This document shows positions 45,054 to 56,599 of a DNA stretch of 64,000 nucleotides, in pieces. Where the stretch lies: positions 541,523 to 605,522 of the forward strand of contig ML976670.1 in assembly GCA_010015655.1 (NCBI GenBank), written 5' to 3'. The notes under the pieces were generated by a model. It was not told where the DNA came from, did no database searches, and saw nothing but the letters and a program-made list of their open reading frames with translations. A program made the position numbers and the translations under genes. The stretch comes from Bimuria novae-zelandiae CBS 107.79 (lineage: Eukaryota; Ascomycota; Dothideomycetes; Pleosporales; Didymosphaeriaceae). Positions within the stretch are counted from its first letter, which is position 1. The number at the start of each line of letters is the position of its first letter.

Positions 45054-45517
45054 ACTTCGCGAAGGATATGAGGTTTCCTTGACATGAGATTAGAAATGTT
45101 CTTGAACGATTTATTGGAAATTACCTGGAGCCCAGCGTGTCCGTCAAGATTTAACAACGATTCAATATGATTCCTACACCTTTCGAGCGGTTCGCCTTCG
45201 CCATCCATCTCTGCTTCAAACCGATGAGGGAACGGTGGGGGAAGTAAGATTATCAGACATCACGGAGTGATTTCGTTCAGCTGACGAGCGTGTCGCCAAT
45301 TATATCGGGTGCTTTGAAGCATGAGATGGGTACCTATAGTAGGCATAAGCTGCGGGGAACCGAGAGCTAGCCGCATCCGCCTCTGAACCTCCGACTAGCG
45401 GTCGGTCACCCTCATCGGCATCAGAACCTGACAGTCGCTACAATTGAACATCCACATTACATAAATTGCGGTCCGACGATTTTCAAACACAGCTTATCAT
45501 CGAGTTGACCCGCCGCA
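45054..45517. promoter_or_regulatory. Divergent promoter of monooxygenase (-) and gentisate dioxygenase (+)
   Basis: About 400 bp between two genes of one pathway transcribed away from each other, so probably coregulated. CGG triplets occur (around 45400 and 45470) as possible Zn2Cys6 half-sites, but no clear palindrome. Confidence 0.35.
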
Positions 45518-46645
45518 TGGTTCAGGTCTCAGAAACCCAGCGACAGGCCGTCCGCACTCTTGAACTAAAGAAAGACAGCATGGCGAACAACGGGGCTAAC
45601 AATTCCATTGATACCGTGGACGATGTGATCCAAGGTGCCTCGAAGTACAACGCTGTCCCCTTGTGGCCACAGATGGTAAAATACAACCCTCCCAAGCCCA
45701 ATCCCAAATGTGTCCCTTTTATTTGGCGGTATGATGATGTACGCCCATACCTTCTTAAAGCTGGCGAGCTTGTTAAAGAGAACGACGCGGAAAGACGAGT
45801 TTTGATGCTAATCAAGCCGGAAAGAGGTGCGTACGACATTAATCTTCTAACGTGGTTAGGAGAGGGACAGGACACTGATGGAAGATACAGGAGGACCTTA
45901 CAAGACCGACACGCTTTATGCTGGTCTTCAACTCGTAATGCCTAACGAGACTGCGCCAGCCCATCGCCACACTGCTTTCGCATTGCGCTTCGTCATCGAA
46001 GGAAACGGCGGCTTCACCGCTGTACATGGACAACGTATTCAGATGAATCGTGGCGACGTGATCCTCACGCCTACTTGAAATTGGCATGATCACGGAAAAG
46101 ACGGTTCTGGGTCGATGATCTGGCTTGACGGGCTAGATTTACCGCAGTTTCAACATTTCCCGGTGCACTTCGCTGAACACTTCAAGGAGAAGAGGTATCC
46201 GGCTACGAATGTGGATTCCCGAATGAGCCCAATTGTGTTTCCTTGGGCGGAAATGAAAGCGAGCTTGGATCGAGAGCCAGGCGCATGGGTGGCGGAGGAA
46301 TACAGAAAGTTCGATGGCAATTATGGTGAGAGGAGCTGACTTGCCGCAGTGAGTAAAACGCTCGGTCCATCGGCAGAACGAATCGATGCAGGGAAGTCTT
46401 CAGAGACGCGGCGAGAGACCACCTCCTGCGTCTATCATGTTATCTCGGGTAACGGTCATTCGATGGTAGGCGAACAAAAGCTAGAGTGGAAGCAGGGAGA
46501 CATGTTCTGCATTCCGTCCTGGTATCGATATCAGCTCTTTGCCGATAAGAGTGAGGCTATATACCTTTATCACTTCGATGATAAACCCATAATCGAAGCT
46601 TTAGGTTTCTATCGGAACGAGAAGACAGAAAAAAAAGTTCTGTGA
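45518..46645 (+). pseudogene. Gentisate 1,2-dioxygenase, premature stops
   Basis: Bicupin iron enzyme that opens the gentisate ring to maleylpyruvate. First ATG of the frame is 45518; a second is at 45580. Landmarks: [50 protein letters not shown] (cupin histidines), [40 protein letters not shown], and the second cupin YHVISGNGHSMVG with CIPSWYRYQLFAD. Exon 1 and exon 2 differ in frame near 45827-45864; a 38 bp GT-AG fit is unusually short, so a frameshift is possible. TGA 46076-46078 sits where the family has Trp, and TGA 46337-46339 follows NYGERS. Both could be single transitions. Probably inactive. Confidence 0.78.
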
Positions 46646-46992
46646 TGTAGCTGTGTAGACAACACTTGATTTGAGTTTGAACTCTGTATATCAATCTAAA
46701 TAAAAGGACCGCACATATCCAGAGAAGGGAACGCGTCCAGACTTCCATGAGTTTTCTTTGCGTATCTGAGCACGTCTTGAGAACCTCCACATACGCTGGT
46801 GGGGATGCATCTCTTTTCCGCCAATCAAATGCCGTGTTACTATCCGCTTTTACTTCCGTACCCTCATCCCGCACCTTCCCCACATCGCCAGGCCGACTTC
46901 GCCTTGCAAGCAAGCACTTAGTCTTCCCAGTCACCTTCTAAGACACGAATTTGGGGGAGAGTGCAGCACCATATCGCTTTGTCTTCATCACA
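46646..46992. other. Intergenic, no gene seen
   Basis: Terminator of gentisate dioxygenase and promoter of the FAH-family gene. Nothing else recognised. Confidence 0.4.
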
Positions 46993-47987
46993 ATGCCTTC
47001 CTGGAAGCGTCTCATACGGTTCGAGTCGACGGACGGTAAGGTCTTGCGGGGCGAACCGATCCTGCCCTCGCCAGATTTTGATGTCGGCACCGCCACCGAG
47101 GCGACGGGACTGAAGGCGAAAATAATCGACGTCGCTAACAACGATATTTTCAATCCCGCGACCAAGGTCACAGACCAAGAAGCTACGGTCAAGAAATTGC
47201 TCGGTCCTGTGACCACGGACGAAGTCCCCATCATTCGCTGCATCGGTCTGAACTTCATCAAGCACAGTATGATAAACTATTTCCATGTTCGAGAATATTT
47301 GCTAAGCTCTTTTATAGTTCAGGAAGGCGGTCGCACGCTTCCACCATATCCTTCCACTTTCATCAAGGCAAACACCTGTCTAAACGACCACGGCGCACCA
47401 ATCGTCATCCCAAAACTTGTGCAAGACAACCAAGCCGACTACGAGGGCGAGCTGTGCTTTATCATCTCCAAGGACGCCAAGGACGTCTCCGAAGCCGACG
47501 CGTACGACTACGTCGGCGGCTACCTGTGCGGAAACGACGTCAGCTCTAGAAAGCTGCAACGCGACCCCAAGCTCGCAGGAACTGTACCCCAATGGAACTT
47601 CTCCAAAGGATTCGACACGTATGCACCGCTAGGGCCGCAGATCGTAAGCACAGAAGTCATACCCGACCCTTCAAAGTTGTACCTCAAGACAATAGTCAAT
47701 GGAGACGTGAGACAGAGTGAGACGATTGATGATCTCTGCTTCAAGATCCACACTATTGTCAGCTATTGCAGCCAAGGAACGACCCTTAAGAAAGGAACAG
47801 TTATCATGACCGGAACTCCCAGCGGTAAGCCGAAAACAGCCCTTTGTTCATTGAGGGGAAGTACTGACGCTTAATGTAAGGTGTTGGTTATGCCATGAAA
47901 GAACCCCAATTTTTGAAGCCGGGTGACGTGGTCGAGGTGAACATCAATGCTATTGGTACTCTCAGGAACACAGTCGAATATGCGTGA
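46993..47987 (+). CDS. FAH-family hydrolase, probably fumarylpyruvate hydrolase
   Basis: Intact, 295 residues from three exons. Intron 47267-47317 (51 bp, GTATGA...TTATAG) removes an in-frame insert and restores IGLNFIKHIQEGGRTLPPYP. Intron 47825-47880 (56 bp) joins TPSG to VGYAMKEPQFLKPGDVVEV. The fumarylacetoacetate-hydrolase fold is shown by DYEGELCFII (metal-binding Glu pair), GGYLCGNDVSSR (metal Asp), KGFDTYAPLGP and TVIMTGTPSG. Close to a gentisate dioxygenase, its likely reaction is fumarylpyruvate to fumarate plus pyruvate, the last step of the gentisate route. Fungal acylpyruvases of this fold are an alternative. No maleylpyruvate isomerase gene is seen in the window. It is the only intact gene of this three-gene group. 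Confidence 0.87.
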
Positions 47988-48130
47988 ACTGCAGAGCCAG
48001 TATAGAGCATCAATATATACAGCTGTCAAATACCACAAGCTTCTTCATCGCCGCCTTCAGCAAGCTTCTTTCAGTTTCTAATCTATTGTGCGAGCAGCCG
48101 TGCATATTAGTCGACTATGTGCTATCACTC

Positions 48131-49191
48131 TCAATGAAAGTACTTCCACGTTACGCCCCTACACAGTTCCCACCCCTTGTCAAATGCCGTAGTTACTCCT
48201 CCCTCCAAAGGCCCCTTCTCAAAGTCCTCCAAATTCTGCTTCAACTGCTGCTCACTGCTCGCACCAATAATGATCTTGTCTCCATACCTCTTCTCCAATT
48301 TCGAATGATGCATGATCCACCTCAGTGCCGCCTGACTCTCTCTAATACTTGCCTCTTTTGTAGCCGCCCGCAACACATCAAGAGCGTCGAAGAACGGATC
48401 GTTCCAGAATCTCGCGCGGTACAGCTGGCCTTGCATCTTCTTGGGATCGAAGCGACTACCAGCCTCGATGGAATCATCCTTCGTGTCGCGGTGATACCGA
48501 TCGGTGAGGTAACCTCCAGCAAGTGGATTGAATGCGTAAAAAGCGATGTTATACTTCCTCAAGCAAGGGAGTAGTTCGTTCTCGATGGTGCGGTAGACAG
48601 CGTTATATACACCCTGGTAGACCTCAGGGCGCTTGTACCCGTGGCGGTCACATAGCTCACATATCGCCGCTACTTCCCAGCTCATGAAGTTCGAGATGCC
48701 CCAGCGGTTGAACTTGCCTTCTTTGTACAGCTCGTCGACGGCTTTGAGGGTGTCTTCCAGCGGAATACTACGGTCAGGGGCGTGTAGATACCACAAGTCA
48801 ACCTTCTCTGCGCCGCCGAGTGCTTTGAGCGACTCATTGAGGCCATTGCGCATGCTAGAGGCATCTAGATGTGTGACTGCACGGCCCAGCATACCATGCA
48901 CGTTGGGAAAGAATTTGGTGTCCATGACTAGACCGCGTTCCTGCCATTTGAGAGCAGCAAGGTACTCTTCGGATGTGCCTCCACCGTAAAAGCGGGAAGT
49001 GTCAATCTCGTTGTGGCCATGCTTTTGGAACGTGTCGAGGATCGCGGCACAGTCAGCGAGGTTGGAGGTGCGCACTTGTTCCTCGCCTGGAAATATTAGA
49101 TACGGCTTTTGCTGTTCAGAGAGTGGGAATTGCCCTCTTTGCCAAACGTCATAGCACCAAAAACAATCTCAAGCTTCGTTATTGGAGCCAT
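48131..49191 (-). CDS. Aldo-keto reductase (AKR7-like)
   Basis: NADPH-dependent carbonyl reductase, 337 residues. Exon 2 carries EIDTSRFYGGGTSEEYL (catalytic Asp and Tyr), MDTKFFP (Lys), WYLHAPD (His), GISNFMSWEV, YNAVYRTIENELLPCLRKYN, AFNPLAGGYLTDRY and IIIGASSEQQLKQN, all typical of aflatoxin-aldehyde-reductase-like AKR7 enzymes. Exon 1 is 49191-49134 (MAPITKLEIVFGAMTFGKE). It can only be joined in frame by a 47 bp intron 49087-49133 that begins GC and ends TTCCAG, a GC-AG intron. It is tail-to-tail with the FAH gene (143 bp apart). A role in detoxifying aldehydes is inferred from family only. Confidence 0.87.
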
Positions 49192-49541
49192 CTTTATTGC
49201 GAAAAATCTTTAAAGTGCAATGAATAATAGGTTGAGTGGAAATATATGAATTAGACTCCGCAGCGGCTATATAGGTTGGAAAGGCAAGCAACTTGTCGTA
49301 CGATATCGGACATAGTGCTCCATACTATTCCGCAGCGCATATATGGTTAACGGAGGATTGCCGGACTTAGCGGGTATAAAACATTATCTTCCATGACATG
49401 GTGGATCCAGACCCCTGACCCCATGAGCCAGTCAGCAATCTATATTATCGTCTAACAGGTCTAGCGTTGAACTAGTTGCGCCATCTATTCTAGCCTCTCG
49501 TCGAGCGAAGGCTCGCAACACCTGTAAAGGCTCGTTCAAGA
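49192..49541. other. Intergenic, no gene seen
   Basis: AKR promoter and 3' flank of the FAD oxidoreductase. Contains two similar segments with accgcagcg/cgcagcg near 49255 and 49330; otherwise nothing. Confidence 0.35.
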
Positions 49542-51598
49542 TCATGTCCTGATGCGCTGGACATCATCCACTTCACTCTCCTTAATTCCATTCTCAGTCC
49601 TCCACGTCAACCTCTCGACACTGGAAACACCAGGACCTTGGTAGACGCTGCTGTAGTCGCCACTAGCCCAGTCTTTACCCTCACCCTCTTGTTTAGCCTT
49701 CTTGCTGTACCATTTTCCGTAGGTTAGAAGGTAGTACAATCTAAAGCAGAGCAATGCAAACTTGTCTCGTTCCAGGTCCTCGGGGTAATGCGCACCAAGG
49801 TCCACAGCGGCTGCGATGCCACTCATGACAGCAACTTCGTGAGCGTTGACGAGGGTCCAGGCTGCGGCGAAACGTGTGTGCTTTCGACCGTTGAGCAACC
49901 ACATCCAGGGCACGACGAAAGCGTAGTGAGTCTGCCAAACCCGCGGGTGCAAAGTCAGTGTATGTCTTAAAAAACGTGGGGATAGTACTTAGTAGATGTC
50001 TTAAGTAGACGAAAGAAAGGCTCTTCCTTTAGCGACCCGAATACATCCACTTTATATCCGGGAGACTTGCCCATGAATGGCACAATTGATGCCACCAGTC
50101 CTTTCGGATGATCTTGCTTTCATCGATCTCGTCGATGGACCACAGGTTCTCGTACTTCTTATTCAAGTAGATGGTCTGGAAGACGTGCTTGTCGAAGGGA
50201 ACCTCGGGCGGGAACTGACTCTGGTAGTTGGTGCAGTCGAAGCACATCTCCAGCTTGGAGAGATCCTGTGGGTACATTTTGATCATGTACATGGGCTTGA
50301 AGAGCTTCTTTGCAAAATCGACACGGGTTGTTTGGTCGACCCCAGAGAGTTTGTATACGGCTTGCTCCTCATTGTAGAAGTTCTCGTAGTGCTTTTTCAT
50401 GTAGTCGCTGTCCCAGTGAGTTACAGTGATATCGTCTGCAAACTTGGCGGAACCAAGGACGCGCTTTTCGCGGAACGTGGCCGATTTGGAGAGGATCCGT
50501 TTTGCAGTATCAGCCCTGATTGAAGTCAGTCGAAGTAGCTTGGGTTTGAGCAAGATTCACGTACAAGACGCAGAGAACGATCTCATCATAATGCTCGGTT
50601 TCCTCCTTTGCGTCGGCGTCGTTCATACCATTTTCGGCGTTCTGTGGCACTCCTCTCCGGTCGCGCTCCGTGACCCAAGCACTGGTAGGGTTGTGGGCAT
50701 CCAGCTGCGGTGTGCGCTTGATTATTTTCACAATGACCCCATTCTTGTCCCGTTTCGCGACCTGTGTGAGTTCCGTTGACAACCGTACAGTCACACCCTT
50801 CGACTCCAAGTCTTTCCTCCAATCCTGATAGAAGTGCTCAAAACGGGGAAACACTACCATAGGTGGCTGGTTGCTAGCAACGCTCAACTTGTCCGCTGGG
50901 TACCACATCCCGTACGTGGGACTGGTGCAAAGTCGTTCCAAGATAATGGCTGGCACATCTGGCGCGTATTGACCCGTTCCAAGGAACAGGGCCACCATAG
51001 GCAATGCGACAGTATTGGTGAACTCTTCCGAGAAGAAGAACAACTTCATCAAGATCTTGATGGGTATCAAGGCGAAGAAGATCTCGAACCATCGCACAAT
51101 CTTCAACATTCGTACAAATCGCCTAATCTCTCCTTGGTGTCGTTCGAGCAGCTTCGTGGGGAAAACATTGCTCCAGAATTGATCGTCTTTGCCGAACGAC
51201 ACTTGCAATTTCACAGGATCTGCCTTGTACCCTTGTCGCGCGAACATGGTCATGGTGTGGTGGAAAATGTAGCTGCCGCCTTGCACGCCTTGATTCAACC
51301 AGCCTGCACCATGGTGTTCCTTATCGATTGGGATCGAGAACGCTTGACCACCGCAATAGTCAACGGCATCGATCAGAGTCACGTCGAAGTTGTCGGGGTG
51401 ATTTGCAAGATGGTGCGCGCAGGACATTCCTACACAAATATTAGTCGCTTTCTTCAAGCACATTCTTGATGACAACGTACCAGCAGCTCCAGCCCCAACA
51501 ATGAGCACGCGCTTATTCACCCTACCAGACTTCCCGTTGGCAGCCATGTTGGTAATGGGAAGGATGGGATCGGTCTCACTTGCGCGTCGTAAAGGCAT
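49542..51598 (-). CDS. FAD/NAD(P)-dependent oxidoreductase (amine-oxidase-like)
   Basis: Begins at ATG 51598 or, less likely, 51547. Exon 1 ends in the Rossmann motif VLIVGAGAAG, split by a 51 bp intron 51430-51480 that joins to MSCAHHLANHP...VTLIDA. Exon 2 (51429-50565) contains YCGGQAFS, PMVVFPRFEHFYQDW and VTVRLSTELTQVAKR. A 49 bp intron 50516-50564 joins to ADTAKRILSK and THWDSDYMKKHYENFY. The last exon at about 49960-49542 has HFA-like AAWTLVNAHEVAVMSGIAAA, the FAD-contacting C-terminus of this flavoprotein family. The intron between about 50032 and 49970 could not be placed exactly. Long fungal members like this are of unknown substrate; two hydrophobic stretches suggest membrane contact. 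Confidence 0.75.
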
Positions 51599-52286
51599 GG
51601 AGCAGGAGAACTAAACCTAAAGTCTTTCTCTTGACAGCGGTCATGACGTTCGTATTTGTTGTTCGACAGATTGGCGAAGCAGTGCGTCATGATGGGACAA
51701 AGATGGGTAGATCTAGGAGCACAGACCCTGCATTCCAGATCGCAAGATCTCACACTTGCGGAACACGATCGCGCTAGCCACCTGTGGTATTTTCTGGCAA
51801 CACCATGCGCAGATCTCACTGAGCGTCCTCGCACTGGAATTGGGCATTTATCCATTACACCTCCAACTTAAAAGTTCTAAGACAAGGGCCTGAGGTGTGA
51901 TGAGGCGTGATGTCAGGTTTTTGAGGCCCATGAGATCACCTTCGTGGGCCAGACAAACCCCGCGGAACCGTACAGTGCGCACCTATCCCCGTGCGTTCAG
52001 CAGAGCTCACGAGTCATGCTGGTCCTCGCGTACCGAGAATCCTGTTCATTCGGTTAGCTAAGCTTCGCCAATCCGTAATACGACTGTAATGAATGCAAAG
52101 GCTAGTAGATTGAAATCGAAGTACGCCAAAGACGTGAATCATCTCATCAAGCGAGCGCGCTCTATCAATATATACAAGATGAAAGAGCTTCAAAATGTGC
52201 ACAAGAAGGAAACTAAGCTGAGGAAACAGAAATAGAAACGTGCGAAAAGATAATGTCGCTCCAAATACTGCCATCGTATGCGCGCA
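51599..52286. other. Intergenic, no gene seen
   Basis: About 0.7 kb containing the oxidoreductase promoter and the GH16 3' flank. Short frames only. Confidence 0.4.
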
Positions 52287-53583
52287 TTAGACGCTGTATA
52301 CTTTCACAGAGTTGACGAGCCAGTAAGAATCGCCGAAAGACTGAGGCTGAGATGCGACGTAGGCATTGCAGCTGGGGTTAATTTGCGCGCAGGAGGTCGA
52401 ACCCCAGACGCCGCCGGCCCAGTCACCACAGAAAGTTATATCAAAAACCTTTTAGACGAAGATATCAGCATCCCATCATTGGCTAGTTGCATCGTCGGAA
52501 CTTACAATGTTCATATTGGAGAATTTGGCATCAAAGTCGCAACCGGCAAAATTGGCCTGCGGAGTCCCCCAAGTGCTGGGATCTGGGGTGTTGGATCTGA
52601 TGTTGCCCGGGACGCTGTCCGTTGGGAAATACCAAACCTTGATACCGGATGATGTCCAGAGAGTAGCGTACACACCACCACCTCTTGCGTTGAAAGCTGT
52701 GCCGTAAGAAGTGGCGACGTTGCTCTGGACACCGCAGCCGTTAAAACCGCCCCCTGCCCCACAATCCGCTTCGGATACATGGGCACCGCTCTGGCCTCCA
52801 TTTTGGTTGTACACTGGCACACAACCGGGCGAGCTGTGGAGAGTCATCTGATTGTAGGTGTTCAGATGCACGCCTTCGTAGATGTCGATTTCACCTTGGT
52901 TCGGCCAGTTGGGCCCAACCATCCAGCTGTGTAGATGTTAGACGCTACGGACGTAGTGAGCAGCAAGAAACGTACAAGGCCGGCCAGCTTCCACAATTTG
53001 AGCCCGGGACATGGGCAAAATCTGCAATGATAAGACCATGGGTGTAGGCCCGCTTGCTCATCAACCGAACAGAGTCACGACCTACACCGTTTGGGTTCAG
53101 GGTGGTCTTCGCATCTACGCCAATGTACACCTGGTTGTTTTGAGTCCGGTATAGACCTTTCGATTGAGCTGTCGCCTGGTCGACGTAGTTGACATAGCCA
53201 TCTGATCGAATTAGCCTTGCCTTCCAGTAATTGGCCACTCGTTGCGCTTACGAGTAGGATCTGGAATCTGTCTCAAAATCAACATATAACGGAACACTTT
53301 AAGAGGGAGTGCATACATTCTCTACTTGAAATTTGCTGAACCAGTTGCTGGCATCATAGCTCTCTTGTAAAGCGTATGCTGCAATCGACAGGCTGTCGAG
53401 GTTTACGCTCGGCGTGACCCAATCGAAGTCAAAGCTTGGCCCTTTGGCTGGAGATGTCTTTTGATCAGAGGGCTTGAATGGCGGTTGGTCACCGTTAATC
53501 AAATAAGCCGAAGAGTAACGTGAAGGTGAAGCAATTACGCTTCCGAGGAGAGGGACGGAAGCTGCAAGAGACTTGATAAGCAT
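52287..53583 (-). CDS. Secreted GH16 beta-glucanase with 16 nt micro-exon
   Basis: Glycoside hydrolase family 16, endo-1,3(4)-beta-glucanase type, acting on cell-wall or plant glucans outside the cell. It starts MLIKSLAASVPLLGSVIAS, a signal peptide. Five exons: 53583-53317, 53267-53252 (16 nt), 53201-52977, 52927-52506, 52448-52287. Introns are 49, 50, 49 and 56 bp, all GT-AG, and the sum closes to 363 residues. The micro-exon supplies IPDPT so that splicing yields IPDPTHGYVNYVDQ, the conserved family region. Catalytic motif GEIDIYEGVH at about residues 180-190, and C-terminal TFCGDWAGGVWGSTSC and SYWLVNSVKVYSV. Nearest neighbours are unrelated metabolic genes. Confidence 0.88.
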
Positions 53584-54991
53584 GTTGTCGACTTCTTGTT
53601 AGAATGGCAGTACAAAGCCTCCGATAATGGTCACACGGGCGCTCTCATGAAGCTCTTTATACGAATTGTCATGAACGTAGTCCGCGGGAGAGTACCACCA
53701 GGCGTCGCGCAGGCGATGCACAAACTGCCATATGCATGCCCAAGAAAGCCCAGGTGACAGGCTCGGTTTCTAAGATTTACCGCTGATTCGTGGGGTCTGC
53801 CGCGTTTGTTAGCCAACCCCGTGGTCCGTTGCATTGGAACAATCTCCTCCGTTTGGCAGCGGGTTTAAAGACAAGGCTATGACGGGAGAGCTACCAAGTT
53901 AGGCAGTTATGGTATGAGACACGGCTTGTGAGTACGCCGACTGACGGATCCAGACAGCTGTGCCCGGCTATGAAACAGCCTCATTAGCGGGCTCACGAAC
54001 TCTGATGTTGAGAGGGGGAACTGGGCAAAGGGACCAACCCAGAACTAGTGGTAAGAAGCTGTGATCGTTCATCAAACTCAACCCACTCCCGCGGAGTCAA
54101 CTTCAGACGGTGGGTCAAATTGAACAACGACAGATTCTCGAATTCACCTAAGAAGAGTGATCGTTGTGCTGCGGTTCTCTCCCATTCAGCCGGGCCAACA
54201 TGCTCATCCTTCGGATGTCCCCTTGCAGTTTCGACGCTGGATGAACTTGCTGAAATTCGGAAGTGATCTGGGTTCTTTCCATCTAAGGTGGACTCTTGGC
54301 CCGCTGTAGTAAGGGTTACACTGACAATGATAAGTTGCGGGGATGAAGCGTGGTTCAGTCTAGAAAATTACCCGAAAGCCAGGGTGAGCACCTGCCTCGT
54401 ATGCTTTACCTTGCTTGTTCATATGACCTTCCAACTTGCCCGTGATCTCGGCGGAGGTGAAAGGGGCCTTCTCTGGGGTCACGCTAGCTCCGCATTGTGA
54501 TCGGGTGGAGGCACATTGGTCAGAGGGCTCAGACCGTTCAGATTGTGCGTAGCACAGAGGTGTCCGGCACTAGGACTGGTTTACCTAATGTAGGCGCCGT
54601 TCTTGCGCTAATCCTGATCGTCGCGCTAGCTTTGGATTCTCGTGATCCTGCACGCGACGAGGCATGCTTGGTCTGAGGAGCAGCCCAAGCTGGAAGGATT
54701 ATTTCACAGGTGACTGCAAGGGTCTATGTGAGGATGGGTGCTGCGCGTGGTAGACCGTTATCAGTGCGCTTACAGCGAGTCTAGGTAAATCCAAGCTAGG
54801 AGAATTTGACGTCCGTGGAGCTTACATCAAGAAGAACGCGCTGTCCAGGATCATGGCCCGCATCCTGGAAATGGTACCTGTCGCGCACACGAGGTGATCT
54901 GGAGCAATAAACGTGGTCGATGGGACGTGATAGGTGGAGGATGTAAAGTGAACGTCGCACGGGTGGTTTTTTGAGGGACACCTTCCCTATA
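53584..54991. other. 1.4 kb with no supported gene
   Basis: Normal-composition sequence between the GH16 promoter and the second transposon nest. Short frames without domains. Ends sharply at element A. Confidence 0.45.
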
Positions 54992-55089
54992 TTGTCGTTT
55001 CGTAAAATCCCGCTACACATGTGACCTGCCCCGCGCATTAGTAATCGATTCCCGCGCGTTATTTAAAACACGGATTTATTAGCTAAATA

Positions 55090-56170
55090 TTAACTTTTTA
55101 ATATATTATAAGAATCTAAAAGTCCTTAATAGGGACTTATAGTAAAGCTAGGTTACCGCCAACGGTGTTATAGGCCGTAATTAATTAATTAAACAACAAC
55201 GTCAGCGACACCTAAATCTAGAGAGATATAAAAGTAGCTAGGATAATAATTAGGAGGATTTAACTTAGTCTAGAGTACTAGGGGTAACTTTACCCGCCGA
55301 GCTACGTATAATAAGGTAGACCACTATTATTATTATAGTACTATTGCGAGAAGCTCAAAGAGTTACTGCTAGGCTAGCTAAATACTTACCTAAATAAGAT
55401 GTAGAGTTTCTTGTATAACGAGTATAACGTAAAAGCCTTATAGATAACTATATAGGAGACTCTTGCCAGCATAAGGTAGAGTTAAAAAGTAGTAACTAAA
55501 GTGGTAGCTAAGCGTAACGTAGTTCTTTATTAAGTGTTTAGAGCTTGCTGCCAGCTAGCGTATAAGGCGGAGATAATAATAGTAGTTAATAAGAGCGCTT
55601 GCAACGAGCGTATAGGTAATTAAAAATATACCTAGTTAGAGGTAAACATGCTAGTTTAGGTATCGTACTTAGCGCAAAGGTTAGAGAGGTGGAGTTTATT
55701 ACTAGCTATAGACGTTAATAGGTATCTTAATTATCTTATTTATTAGGGAGTAATTACAGCAGAGTTAATAGAGGAGTTCCTCGCCAGTAAAGTACTACTA
55801 TATTACACGCCGTACCTGGGGCCACGCTTAGTAATTATAATAGATAACGCATCTATTTATTAATTAGCTAAAATTTAATAACTCTGTATAGACGCTAGGG
55901 TAGTGCTCGAGTACCTATCGCCGTACTCACCTAATATAAATCCGATTAAGTAGAGCTTCAAAGCGTTAAAGTCATGGATGAAAAAGAACTTCTAGAAAGC
56001 GCCTATCTTTTAGGATTTCTTGTATTTCTTAGAGCTAGGTGTACAGGAGGGTTGCTATAACGACGAGCGGGCGAGAAAGTACTTTAGCTACTCAGGCTGG
56101 CAGGTGTGAGGTGTATAGAAGATAGAGGACTTAAGTAATTAACGCGTTATTATTAAGTGTAAATATTACT
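55090..56170 (+). pseudogene. Element A transposase, Tc1/mariner DDE_3 type
   Basis: Read through stops: PRLVIIIDNASIY (catalytic Asp in the IxDNAS context), then VVLEYLSPYSPNINPIK...FKALKSWMKK. This is the LEYLPPYSPDLNPIE-FxxLK signature of DDE_3 Tc1 transposases, with the third acidic residue mutated or read as K. Upstream, a region like VITAELIEEFLASKVLLYYTP precedes the catalytic Asp. Many TAG/TAA. Limits approximate. Confidence 0.7.
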
Positions 56171-56599
56171 AAGCCTAATAATAGTGGCCCGTGCGGACTT
56201 ATTATTTACTAGCGTTAATTTACTTACGTTATAGTTCTGCATAATTCTATTAATAAGTTAATATAATATACGTATATTTAGGCAGCAAATTCCTTAAAAT
56301 TAATTTTTATAGGCTAAAATTAGCAAAATAAAGAACGTAAATCCCCTAATAAAAGTACTTATAACGCGCCCTGTCTAGGAGTAATTAATAATATAACTAG
56401 AGCGTAAAGTATAAGTAACTGCAAAATTAACATTAGTAACCTAGCTAAAAGCTTTAGCAACTTCTTATATTTGCTATATAAATAAGCTCTCCTTGTCCTT
56501 GTCCTCCTCTTGCTCCTCTCGCTCTACACGCTCTTTCTCCTTCTTTATGTTCTCTAGGCACTGAGCTTTTTACTCTAGAGTTAGTCCTTTAAATCTACG

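Noticed and set aside
46325..46350. A 24 bp GT-AG interval in gentisate dioxygenase that would remove the TGA at 46337
   Set aside because: Far below the minimum intron length of fungi; an in-frame nonsense codon is simpler.
47010..47035. B-box-like ggttcgagtcgacgg suggesting a tRNA gene
   Set aside because: Lies inside the FAH coding exon, with no A-box, acceptor stem or cloverleaf around it. No tRNA or rRNA gene was found in the window.
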